A stretch of 41,404 nt of DNA, taken from NCBI GenBank assembly GCA_905182485.1, contig CAJJBO010000020.1:1-41404 (forward strand). The letters run 5' to 3'. Every line of letters starts with the position of its first letter. The stretch's first letter is position 1. Source of the DNA: an uncultured Luminiphilus sp. (GTDB lineage: Bacteria > Pseudomonadota > Gammaproteobacteria > Pseudomonadales > Halieaceae). Positions 1-15,104 of the stretch are shown here, piece by piece. The notes beneath the pieces were generated by a model. The model saw only the letters and a list, made by a program, of their open reading frames with translations. It was not told where the DNA came from and searched no databases. A program made the position numbers and the translations under genes.

Positions 1-40
1 ATTGCCTTTCAGAATGCCTCGGCGCGGGTAAATAAGCCCG

Positions 41-1354
41 TCAGACGGCCCTAAATTCGGGTGAGGAATCGGTCCAAATATGGGGCAAGACCGATCGTCC
101 TGTCTCCGTCAAAAAGTACTCGCCATCCGTCTCCTCTGCAAAACCCTGACCCACTAGCGGGGTAAGCCAGTCTTTGCGCTGCGCCGCGGTGAGCTGGGCC
201 GCCGGTATCCGTTGTCGGCAGATAAGGCCTCTCAATACTTTTCGACGCAATATTTCATTATCGTCTGAGAATACTGCCGAGGCGGCTGACACCGCACCCG
301 ATTCGACAGCGCGATGCCATAGCGCCGGATCGACCTGATTTTGCACTATCAAACCAGACACCTCACTGAGCGCCCCCAAACCGATACCAATAACTGACGC
401 TTCAGCCTCTGTGCCGTAACCCAACACATTCAGCGCAAGATCTCCGTCGCGATGCGCCACCGCCAGTTCGTTGTCGGGCTTAGCAAACAAATTGAGTCCC
501 ACCCATTCGTATCCTGATGACGTAAGACCCTCGGAGACCGTATTGAACATCGCGAGTCGATCTGCGAGGGACGGGAGCTGTTGTGTATCGACCGCAATCT
601 GATGCGGGAAAACGGATTCTCGTCGATGAAACGGCAGACAAACTAGGCTATCCGGATCCAAGGAAATCATCGCTTGGATACTTTGCTCACTGGACTCTAC
701 TGTCTGTCCGGGCAACCCAATGAGATAATCCATGCTAATAGAATCGAAGCTCACACCGTGGGCAATCGAAATAACATCCTCGAGCAGTTCTAACGACTGC
801 ACACGCCCAATTTCCCGCTGCACTGTCGCATCAACATCACGCACTTCTAGCTTCACGTGGCCGATACCGAGCCCTTTCAAAAAATTGAGCTGCGCGCGAG
901 ACGTCCGGCGAGGATTCAATTCCATGGCGATCTGTGTATCGTTCCCCACTAAGAAATGTCGACTCACCGACGAAAAGATCGTCGCGATGGCCAATTCTGA
1001 CAAGTGGTTCGGCGACCCTCCGCCAAAGTGGACCCGCGCTAACTCGCGTCCAGTACCCACCGCATCGGCAACAATTGCCAACTCACGATCTAAATTCGTC
1101 ACGTAGCGTTCCAGCGCTTCGGGTCGATGCTCAACCACTGCCACCCGATCGCAGCTAAAACAGCGCGATGGACAAAATGGTAGATGCACATTGAGGATTA
1201 ACTTGCCGCGATCTTCTCTTATTTTCGCGAAATATGGTTCTAAAAGCGCAGCATCTGCTGGCACTGCGTTTTCACCTAAGGATAAACTATTCTCTGGCTT
1301 AGCCAACGGATACGTCGGCTTAGCAGAAGACCATGCCCCCATGGATGACTTCAT
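41..1354 (-). CDS. hemN: HemN-like radical-SAM coproporphyrinogen III oxidase family protein
   Basis: Radical-SAM enzyme of the oxygen-independent coproporphyrinogen III oxidase family, which makes protoporphyrinogen IX for haem and bacteriochlorophyll. The iron-sulfur motif CPSRCFSC (CxxxCxxC) follows HLPF near residue 65. FGGGSPNHL is the SAM-binding GGG(T/S)P motif, and DYLIGLPGQT is the usual mid-domain strand. E. coli HemN has a further Cys two residues after the triad (CxC); here that position is Arg. The protein has about 437 residues, close to family size. I chose ATG 1354 because GAGGGGG lies six bases upstream; an in-frame GTG at 1369 is possible. It is the last gene of the bch-puh strand, about 180 bases after puhE. 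There is no B12-binding domain, so it is not BchE. True HemN versus a HemN-like paralogue cannot be settled here. Confidence 0.85.
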   Translation of the reverse strand: MKSSMGAWSSAKPTYPLAKPENSLSLGENAVPADAALLEPYFAKIREDRGKLILNVHLPFCPSRCFSCDRVAVVEHRPEALERYVTNLDRELAIVADAVGTGRELARVHFGGGSPNHLSELAIATIFSSVSRHFLVGNDTQIAMELNPRRTSRAQLNFLKGLGIGHVKLEVRDVDATVQREIGRVQSLELLEDVISIAHGVSFDSISMDYLIGLPGQTVESSEQSIQAMISLDPDSLVCLPFHRRESVFPHQIAVDTQQLPSLADRLAMFNTVSEGLTSSGYEWVGLNLFAKPDNELAVAHRDGDLALNVLGYGTEAEASVIGIGLGALSEVSGLIVQNQVDPALWHRAVESGAVSAASAVFSDDNEILRRKVLRGLICRQRIPAAQLTAAQRKDWLTPLVGQGFAEETDGEYFLTETGRSVLPHIWTDSSPEFRAV

Positions 1355-1535
1355 TTTTTGCCCCCTCACTTCCTGTATGACCGCTTATTACAGACTCGCA
1401 ATGATCGCGCTTTTGTGTCAGTACCGGTTCAATGGCTCTATCTTTTTATGACGAGCCAAAACCACACTAGGCCTCTGCCAAGCCTGCGTCAAGAAGAACG
1501 TGGACAAACATCCTTATTATCTGGAGGGTTATTAT

Positions 1536-2297
1536 TTAAGAGGGCTCTCGAGTATCGGCTCTCGCCCACCGCCACAACACCGTTTCACCCATCGGAATCA
1601 TCAAGAAAACGTGCTCGAGTACCGCTAGCGCGGCTAACCAAGCAATCAGGAAGCAGGACAATGCCGTTGCTGGCTCATTGGCGACTTGTCCGAAGAAGAA
1701 CAAGATATAGGTGCAGTATGCGGCCAACAAAGTCGACACGAAGATAAACCAACTATTTTTACCCGGCCGCAAGTAGCTGGTGATGTATGTCATATGGGCT
1801 GGTAACCACTCACTATTAAAATGCCGAACCCCCAAAAATAAATTCAGCTTGGTACTCCAACGCATCAGCCACAGAACGGCCAGCGTATTTTGGATAGTGG
1901 GATTAGGCAGTCCCGCTCCCAGCACGCACACCAAACCCACCACGCCAACCACCAACAGCTCATGATAGATCGTAGTGCCTAAGGCATATCGAAAACGTTG
2001 CCACTGTGACAGTGTCGCGGTGGCGGAAATCTTCACTGGGCCGGTGATGAAGCCCATCAGATAACTGAGTTCCAGCCAGCCCCAAATACCCAGTCCTATC
2101 GCGAATCCCGTAATAGTCGCCAGTGGCGTATGAAGCGTGGCATTCGATTCGACACCGACTAACGCCCACATCACAAAGCCGGTCGCCAGGGTGAAGATGA
2201 TGCGTTGAATCCGCCGCGACTGATGCACACTCATTAATGCAAGCCCTGTCATCAACCACCACAGGAGCACCGCGACGAGCAGAGCAAGCCACATCAT
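1536..2297 (-). CDS. puhE: PuhE, photosynthetic complex assembly protein (DUF3623)
   Basis: Polytopic membrane protein of the PuhE family (putative photosynthetic complex assembly protein 2), needed for normal assembly of the reaction centre-LH1 complex in Rhodobacter. The 253 residues contain about seven hydrophobic segments. TM1 carries the family-type WWLMTGLAL motif, and the middle carries KLNLFLGVRHFNSEWLP, a well-conserved PuhE stretch. Length is normal and the frame is intact. Its ATG overlaps the stop of the second puhC by four bases (ATGA), so translation is probably coupled. In many purple bacteria acsF sits just upstream of puhE; here a second puhC does. Confidence 0.9.
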   Translation of the reverse strand: MMWLALLVAVLLWWLMTGLALMSVHQSRRIQRIIFTLATGFVMWALVGVESNATLHTPLATITGFAIGLGIWGWLELSYLMGFITGPVKISATATLSQWQRFRYALGTTIYHELLVVGVVGLVCVLGAGLPNPTIQNTLAVLWLMRWSTKLNLFLGVRHFNSEWLPAHMTYITSYLRPGKNSWFIFVSTLLAAYCTYILFFFGQVANEPATALSCFLIAWLAALAVLEHVFLMIPMGETVLWRWARADTREPS

Positions 2298-2722
2298 GGC
2301 TGGCTCACTTCAGTCGCTGCAGTCGGCCTCTGTTGTTGACGTGCACGCTCTAGCAACTCGACAAACAACTGGCGGTTGTCGACACCGAATGCCTCCAGCG
2401 CCATCCAATAATTTGTCTCAGGATCGGAAATCACTAAACTCCTATTGTCGAACAGGCTGAGGTTAAAGATGCCGCCCGCATCCAGATCGCGAATGCGCCG
2501 CTCGCGCACTAGGCTGCGGAGTATGCCGCGTAAAAAACTGCCCTCACCCGACCCGTACTGAGCGAGCTTGGACCCTGTTTCAGCGTCCACCACCTCGATC
2601 CGCCCCGCGGGGCCATCGATAAATAATAAGACTGCCGATGATAATGTTGCAGCCGCTTGGGGTTCAGGGGGGGCATAATCGGCATCGTCTCGCGATACCG
2701 CCCACCCCCATAACAACGCCAT
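2294..2722 (-). CDS. Second PuhC-like assembly protein (tandem paralogue)
   Basis: Second copy of the PuhC fold. It shows one hydrophobic helix (LAMALLWGWAV) and then a domain that aligns collinearly with the upstream puhC: YGSGEGSFLRGILRSLVRER here against FESGEGSFVRTIFRSLVRD there, and SDPETNYWMALEAFG against EDPSTGSHIDLDAFG. Identity is modest, so the copy is old or fast-evolving. PuhC is a membrane-anchored factor for reaction-centre/LH1 assembly. The start is uncertain: I use ATG 2722, but the frame is open further upstream. A one-base error near 2735 could instead fuse it to the PuhE-like helix encoded at 2731-2814. The stop overlaps puhE by ATGA. Confidence 0.75.
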   Translation of the reverse strand: MALLWGWAVSRDDADYAPPEPQAAATLSSAVLLFIDGPAGRIEVVDAETGSKLAQYGSGEGSFLRGILRSLVRERRIRDLDAGGIFNLSLFDNRSLVISDPETNYWMALEAFGVDNRQLFVELLERARQQQRPTAATEVSQP

Positions 2723-2730
2723 GGCAAGCA

Positions 2731-2814
2731 CCACCCTTGGCGCACACAGATTAACGCGATGCCAGTAAGTAGCCACCACAAGGCCACTGCCGCGGTAAAC
2801 GCCAACCAAATCAA
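2731..2814 (-). pseudogene. Truncated 5' end of a duplicated puhE (TM1 only)
   Basis: In the frame starting TTG 2814, about 28 codons encode a single helix (AVALWWLLTGIALICVRQG) that closely matches the first helix of the intact PuhE downstream (AVLLWWLMTGLALMSVHQS). After that the frame runs into unrelated sequence, while the second puhC continues in another frame. The TTG overlaps the stop codon of the first puhC (TTGA), just as the intact puhE ATG overlaps the stop of the second puhC (ATGA). I read it as the scar of a tandem duplication spanning the puhC-puhE junction. It could still be translated as an N-terminal helix fused to the second PuhC if one base is missing from the assembly. Confidence 0.65.
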
Positions 2815-3305
2815 CGCGTAACAACCCCTGCTGATGACCCCAACTTTGATGACGCCGCGCCCGCCTGCAACATGTCCCTAAATTGCTCGGCATTGATATG
2901 GCCAAAGGCATCTAAGTCTATGTGGCTACCCGTACTGGGATCCTCCACAATGACGCGGCCGTCGGATAGCCCTCGTATTATGAATTGTGGGGGTGCCGAC
3001 ACCTGCCGGACCCGCCTATCCCTGACCAAACTTCTGAAGATGGTTCTCACAAAAGAGCCCTCTCCCGATTCAAATCGCGCGAGGGGCGCGTTCGATTGGG
3101 TCTGGAATACCCCTACTGCTCCATCGGGCAAGTCCAGAACCGTGATCTCCACGCTGCTGGATACTTCACCACGAATCGGTTTCTGAGCGGCTGTCTGAGC
3201 ATCTCCAGCAAGTGAAGCGCCCAACCACCAGAACCCCAACATGGCAAGCAAAACCCACACCAATGGGTGTAAAAAATCAGTAAGCCATGTCAGTGGTCTG
3301 CTCAT
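2811..3305 (-). CDS. puhC: PuhC, photosynthetic complex assembly protein
   Basis: Membrane-anchored assembly factor for the reaction centre-LH1 core complex. One N-terminal transmembrane helix (residues ~10-32, LVWVLLAMLGFWWLGASL) is followed by a soluble, probably periplasmic, domain with FESGEGSFVRTIFRSLVRD, the conserved core of PuhC. The 164 residues match the usual length (~150-160). ATG 3305 lies three bases after the puhB stop. The C-terminal tail beyond residue ~150 is Ser/Gly-rich and not conserved in the second copy. It is one of two tandem puhC genes here and is probably the original because it sits directly after puhB. Confidence 0.9.
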   Translation of the reverse strand: MSRPLTWLTDFLHPLVWVLLAMLGFWWLGASLAGDAQTAAQKPIRGEVSSSVEITVLDLPDGAVGVFQTQSNAPLARFESGEGSFVRTIFRSLVRDRRVRQVSAPPQFIIRGLSDGRVIVEDPSTGSHIDLDAFGHINAEQFRDMLQAGAASSKLGSSAGVVTR

Positions 3306-3310
3306 CGTGG

Positions 3311-4000
3311 TTAGCCAGTCGCCTGTTGACGAGGAAGGGTTGAATCGTCTACCCCGGGGTATTTCCGATTGAAGTCACCCAGCTCGATATTGCCGTGTTC
3401 GCCCGCCTTTTCCACCAGCAAATGTGCCACCGTCTGAACGTCTTTTAATCCCCTCAGCACCGGTCGCAGCGGACGTAGCCACCATGACCTCGTATTGGGC
3501 CACAGTAGAAGCCAATAGAGTTTCTCAGCTCGAGAAACTTGCAAGGTAATGTCCCCCGTGCCGTCAGCGTATTCGCGTAAATCAGCTGCAGTAATCTGCT
3601 GCAAGGGCAGGTTAATGTGAATAGTGATGGCGGCGCCGGTCTTAATAATAAGCCGCTCATTGGTAAGGGAATAACGCGTCGTCCTGCTGTAGACCGCGGC
3701 CAGGCCAACGATAAGCAATATGACAAACGCACTGGCGAGCAATTGCCACGCCAGCATACCGGACCAGGTCGCAACCGACTCACCATCCAAGATCAAATAC
3801 CCGGTCCGAGCGGCGATTAATGCAACCAGATAGAAAGCGATGTACTTGAGGTACATCGCCCGGGCAGCCAGCGCATGTCTCTCTGGCTGACCCTGCCAAA
3901 GCAATTGCTCTCCTTGCGGCAATTTCTCTGAGAAACCCAGCGCATCGCCAAGGGCCGCTCCCTGCATCGACTTTCCTTTTGAGGTGGGACCTCCATTCAT
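3311..4000 (-). CDS. puhB: PuhB, photosynthetic complex assembly protein (PH-domain)
   Basis: Reaction-centre assembly factor of the PuhB family, implicated in Rhodobacter in assembly of the reaction centre. It begins with LPQGEQLLWQGQPERHALAA, the typical start of the bacterial PH-like (YdbT/PuhB) fold. Two or three membrane helices follow (~residues 48-110). Next comes TRYSLTNERLIIKTGAAITI, the PH-like strand region, with the family ending GLKDVQTVAHLLVEKAG. The 229 residues match expectation. ATG 4000 overlaps the puhA stop (ATGA) and has AGGAA eight bases upstream; ATG 3967, with its own AAAGGAAAG, is a good alternative start. The reading frame is intact. Confidence 0.92.
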   Translation of the reverse strand: MNGGPTSKGKSMQGAALGDALGFSEKLPQGEQLLWQGQPERHALAARAMYLKYIAFYLVALIAARTGYLILDGESVATWSGMLAWQLLASAFVILLIVGLAAVYSRTTRYSLTNERLIIKTGAAITIHINLPLQQITAADLREYADGTGDITLQVSRAEKLYWLLLWPNTRSWWLRPLRPVLRGLKDVQTVAHLLVEKAGEHGNIELGDFNRKYPGVDDSTLPRQQATG

Positions 4001-4749
4001 ATTCTAGGTTCCTGGCGACTCGGTATGGCGTACAGCGTGCCGCCGCCGTAGAAGGCGACAATTTTGTCCTCTTCTTGAAGTGTAATCTGATCCGGATTCG
4101 CCAATGCAGGAACCTGTTGAAACTGATCACTGCGGATCGATCGGACGTTCACCTCGCCAGCTTTCGAAACTCGCGCCATGGTCATCGGCAAAAGGACACG
4201 CTTGCCAGAAATATCAAGCTCTGCGTAACGGAACATTGGCTCAGCCCTATCTACCCAAAGATCCACGACAGTGCCCGCCTGAACGCCATCGCAACCGAAA
4301 ACAGCCTTGCCGATGGGATTCGGGTCGTTGGATACGACACTATGCTCAGAATCTACTCGCAGAGGAACAATCCGTGGCCGTCCATCGACGGTCAAATCGG
4401 GTTGTTCAGCGCGTTGTGCCCATGCCGCTGGTCCTAACCCATCTACCATGGGGTCACCAAGCGGTTTCAGCGGAGCACCATTCGCGTTGTAAAGAGGCTC
4501 TGCATTGATCGCGTACTCAGGGGCGTCAGGTCCAGGCCTCACTCGATCACCCTGACCATGAGCTTTTCGATAGGTCTTGGGTTTGGGAATGCCGCCCACC
4601 CCTCTCGCGGTTTCACCATTATTGAGCTGCAGTGGCCAGCCCTCTCGCTTACCTTCGCGGTGAAGGTGGAGCACTAGGCCAATGAAAAACAGCCAGAATA
4701 GTGTGAATAAAATTGACGTGAGATCTACAAAAGATGTTGCGTCGCTCAT
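3997..4749 (-). CDS. puhA: Photosynthetic reaction centre subunit H
   Basis: H subunit of the type II photosynthetic reaction centre. It caps the L/M subunits on the cytoplasmic side and shapes the proton path to quinone QB. A single N-terminal helix (residues ~10-33, LTSILFTLFWLFFIGLVLHL) is followed by YRREGWPL-like text (HREGKREGWPLQ). The PRC-barrel domain has RVDSEHSVVSNDPNPIGK and GTVVDLWVDRAEPMFRYAEL. The C-terminal region (VRSIRSDQFQQVPALANPDQ) is also typical. Length (250) is standard. GGAGG lies eight bases before ATG 4749. It precedes puhB with a 4-bp overlap and follows lhaA after 24 bases. This gene alone marks the organism as a purple-type phototroph. Confidence 0.97.
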   Translation of the reverse strand: MSDATSFVDLTSILFTLFWLFFIGLVLHLHREGKREGWPLQLNNGETARGVGGIPKPKTYRKAHGQGDRVRPGPDAPEYAINAEPLYNANGAPLKPLGDPMVDGLGPAAWAQRAEQPDLTVDGRPRIVPLRVDSEHSVVSNDPNPIGKAVFGCDGVQAGTVVDLWVDRAEPMFRYAELDISGKRVLLPMTMARVSKAGEVNVRSIRSDQFQQVPALANPDQITLQEEDKIVAFYGGGTLYAIPSRQEPRI

Positions 4750-4773
4750 TTAACAATCCTCCATATGTGAAAA

Positions 4774-6193
4774 CTAGTTCGGAAAATCCACCAAATTAAG
4801 GCCGTCTCTGGATTCTGCAGACGTTGTGACGCGTCTAGCCAACGGACCAAGTGACGCAAGCGCCACAAATAGAAGTGCAATTTCGAAGGCATAGACCGAT
4901 AGATACCCTGCGGCGGGAGACCGCATTGCAATACCTAAAAGTCCCATTTCCCCCCAGTTGCTTACCAAATCACGGATAGCACCGCCTGAAAAAACCGCGA
5001 CGCCGGTAGCGGTAGCCTGCACCGCTCCCCAGGCGCCAAGGGTCATACCCGCCATGTCTTTACCGCCGAATACCATTGCGGCGGTGAGCATCCCCACCGC
5101 AAACAGTCCGTGCCCAAATCCGATTAATACGGCACCCATCTGAAATAGCCGCGTCGAGTCAAGGAGAGCGGAGAAGCTGACCGCAAAAAAAGCGGCAACG
5201 CCCACTAAAACTCCCAGCGAGGCAATGAGAATCGGGTCAGTGCCACGGCCTAAACTTCTTGACGTCATCAGCAACGCTAACACCATACCTCCCGCAAACA
5301 TTGCGGTGAGTAACGTCGTGCCGCTCACTGAGAGCCCAAGAATTTCGGCCCCATAGGGCTCCAGTAGAATATCTTGCATCGCAAACGCAACGGTCCCGAT
5401 GCCGAGGGCAATCAGCAGTCTGCCAGCCCGCGGTAATTCGATGAATTTTTGCCAAGCCTTAAAAAACGAGGGCCGCGAGCGGTCATGCGTAGTCAGGTCG
5501 GGCCGGCGAGCCTCCTGTCTCCACATCGCGAATACATTGAGGCCAAGGGTGACCACTGCAGCACCCTGGATCACCCGGATCAGCCGGATGTAGTCAAAGT
5601 CTGCCAGTAGGAAAGCAAAGATCAGGGCACTGCCAATCATCCCAACGAGCAACATCAGATACAGCAACGCAACCACTCTGGGCCGTCTCTTCAGTGGCCA
5701 GATCGGTGGCCAGTGCCAAGCCTGCGGTCTGGAAACATGCATGCCCAAGCCCGTTAGCAAAAAGGCGCCCATGGCTGCCATAGGACCGATGAATGCGGGC
5801 CCAGAATGTGGCTCTGTCATGAGAATGAGCGCAAACGGCATGAACGCAAGCCCACCAAATTGCATCAGCGTGCCAGACCATAAGTAAGGAATCGACGCCA
5901 CCCCAGGTACGATCGATGATGATCCGATCGATAGCCAATCAAGGCCCGGGCTGGAGCCAGTAGCAGCGGTATCGCCAGCATTAACGAGACCAGCGACGTG
6001 CCCTGCCCCAGCTCCACCACCATCACTCTGATTCAGGGTACCCGTCAGGAGCACGATGGCCATTCCCTGACGAGTTGAAACAACGACAGGCGCCATAATC
6101 GAGGCAGGGTGAGATCAACGGTCGCCGCATCGGCAAAGGGCAGCCAGCGATGACTGAATCCCCCCACCTCCACGCGCTTGTTGGACGAATGAG

Positions 6194-6197
<4 letters not shown>
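4774..6197 (-). CDS. lhaA: LhaA, BCD-family MFS protein for LH1 assembly (frame interrupted)
   Basis: Bacteriochlorophyll-delivery-family MFS membrane protein (LhaA/PucC type) that assists LH1 assembly. The C-terminal ~350 residues are continuous, with IPYLWSGTLMQFGGLAFMPFAL and about ten helices. The N-terminal part is split over frames. A GTG start at 6197 overlapping the bchM stop (GTGA) gives VTHSSNKRVEVGGFSHRWLP and then LTLPRLWRLSLFQL. A shift near 6070 leads to MAIVLLTGTLN. A second shift near 6029 gives RVMVVELGQGTSLVSLMLAI and GYRSDHHRSYLGWRR. A third near 5893 restores the main frame. The second and third compensate each other, which points to assembly indels. The second BCD-family member in the window is at 18186. 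Confidence 0.85.
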
Positions 6198-11551
<5,354 letters not shown>

Positions 11552-13087
11552 AAAGCGTCTCGACATCAATCACGGATAAACCATTCTCAATCGCAAAGTG
11601 CTCGGTATTACGGCGCGCTTTACCGCGCACGAAAAAGGGAATCTTACGCAATTCTTTCTCGGCCGAAACCGCCCAAGCGATTGCGCCCGGCTCATCAGTT
11701 TTCGCAGATTCTTCGATCGACAGCCACGATATCTGGCTGGTGCGCGCCGCCCCCCTCGCCACCCAAGTGCGAGGGTGCAGCGGTATCATTGAATTCAAAG
11801 TCATCTCGGAACATCGTCAAGAGATGCTCCTCTAATCCCATAATCAGTGGGTGAACCCAGGTATCAAACAGCACGTTAGCGCCTTCAAAACCCATCTGCG
11901 GGGAGTATCGAGCGGGATAATCTTGCACGTGAGCCGGCGTTGAAATCACAGCGCAGGGTAACCCAAGCGCTTGGCAATATGGCGCTCCATTTGAGTACCC
12001 AATATGGACTGGCTGCAGCGCTTCCACGGGTGGCTGCTATAGCGAGGTAGTCGTCTGTGATCAGTGCTTCTAGACCATACTCCGTGGCCAACGCCCGCAC
12101 GTCTCGAGCCCGCTCACGACTATAGGTACCCAAGCCAACGACCTCGAAACCCATTTCGTCACGCGCAATACGTGCCGCTGCGATAGCGTGAGTGCCATCG
12201 GCAAAAATGAAAACGCGCTTATTAGTCAGGTAAGTGGAATCAACCGACCGGCTATACCACGGTAGGCGACTGTCACCTACTGACTCGACGTCGATGTCTA
12301 AGCCGAGCGTCTCAGACACCTCGGCGATAAAGTCACGCGTGGCGCCCCAGCCCATGGGCACCGTTGAAATAATGGGCTGCTGAAATTGACGTTTTAACCA
12401 ATCACAGGTGAGATCACCGATCTCGGGAGCCAGGTTCACATTGGCATCGGCATCAGGAATACGCAGCAAGTCTCGCGGTGTCGCATTAAGCGGCGCAACG
12501 ACATTAACGCGGACACCCATCTGCTCTAATAACTTTTGCACCTCCACCACATCATCGCGGCAACGGAAGCCTAGCTTAGTGGGACCGATGAGATTCACTG
12601 ACGGCGGCTGATCCGCCCCGCGTGGCGCCTTTGTCTCACCGGGCTTTAAGGCCTTGGCCGCCAATAAGCCGCGCACCAACTGGTAAAACGTCTCGCTCGC
12701 GCCCCAGTTTTCTTTGTGAGTGTAGGCCGCCATTTCGATCGGAATTACCGGCGCTGACAGGTTGGCACCTTTCGCCAGCGCGCCCGGTTGATCTTGCAGC
12801 AGTTCCCCAGTGCACGACTCTGCCACCAACAAGACCTGAGGGTTATAACGTTCACAGACACCTTCCAGCGTATCTGATCACCATCTCAGCAGTTGAGCTA
12901 CCGAGGTCCCGTGCTTGGAAGGTCGTCCACGTCACAGGCGGCCTGCGATTTTCTCGCTCAATCATAGTGAACAGCAGATCCGCATAGGTATCGCCTTGCG
13001 GCGCATGAAGCACCAGATGCACATCGCGCATTGACGCCGCGATCCGAATCGCACCCACATGCGGAGGTCCTTCATAGGTCCACAGCG

Positions 13088-14908
<1,821 letters not shown>

Positions 14909-14957
14909 GCAAACCTCCAACCGCACCCAGAGTGTTACGGCAATTATTATGCAATTG

Positions 14958-14998
14958 AGAGTAGAGTTACCCCGAGTGAGTGTCAAACCTTTTTTACA
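14958..14998 (-). promoter_or_regulatory. bchF operon promoter with PpsR/CrtJ-type palindrome
   Basis: On the minus strand, TTGACA (14986-14981) is a perfect -35 box, followed after exactly 17 bases by TACTCT (14963-14958), a weak -10. The same -35 supplies the ACA half of TGT-N12-ACA (14981-14998), the known recognition sequence of PpsR/CrtJ. Binding there would cover the -35 and block polymerase. ppsR itself starts about 105 bases away on the other strand, so the repressor probably controls this operon. The boxes are seen; binding and repression are inferred from the CrtJ/PpsR literature. Confidence 0.65.
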
Positions 14999-15026
14999 GT
15001 TCCTTAATTAATCAGTTTAGACACTC
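14978..15026. repeat. Imperfect inverted repeat in the bchF-ppsR intergenic region
   Basis: GAGTGTCAAAC at 14978-14988 is mirrored by GTTTAGACACTC at 15015-15026, with one extra base. The left arm contains the TGT half-site of the PpsR-like palindrome and the right arm supplies a second GACAC element. It could be a second repressor contact between the divergent promoters. No further full TGT-N12-ACA was found in this intergenic stretch. Confidence 0.4.
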
Positions 15027-15104
15027 GGCGTGGAGCCTTAATACACATAAAACGCGTGTAAGCGTGATTTTCTCGCCTTTTTGCATTTGCGGAGGGTTGC
15101 CAAG

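Noticed and set aside
732-1106. 124-codon ORF on the plus strand inside hemN
   Set aside because: Shadow of the hemN frame; Ser/Arg-rich with no ribosome site.
41-1354. BchE (anaerobic cyclase) identity for the radical-SAM gene
   Set aside because: Length and motifs fit HemN; there is no N-terminal B12-binding domain.
2294-2722. puhC2 as puhD
   Set aside because: It aligns along its length with puhC1, whereas PuhD is a very small membrane protein, to my knowledge.
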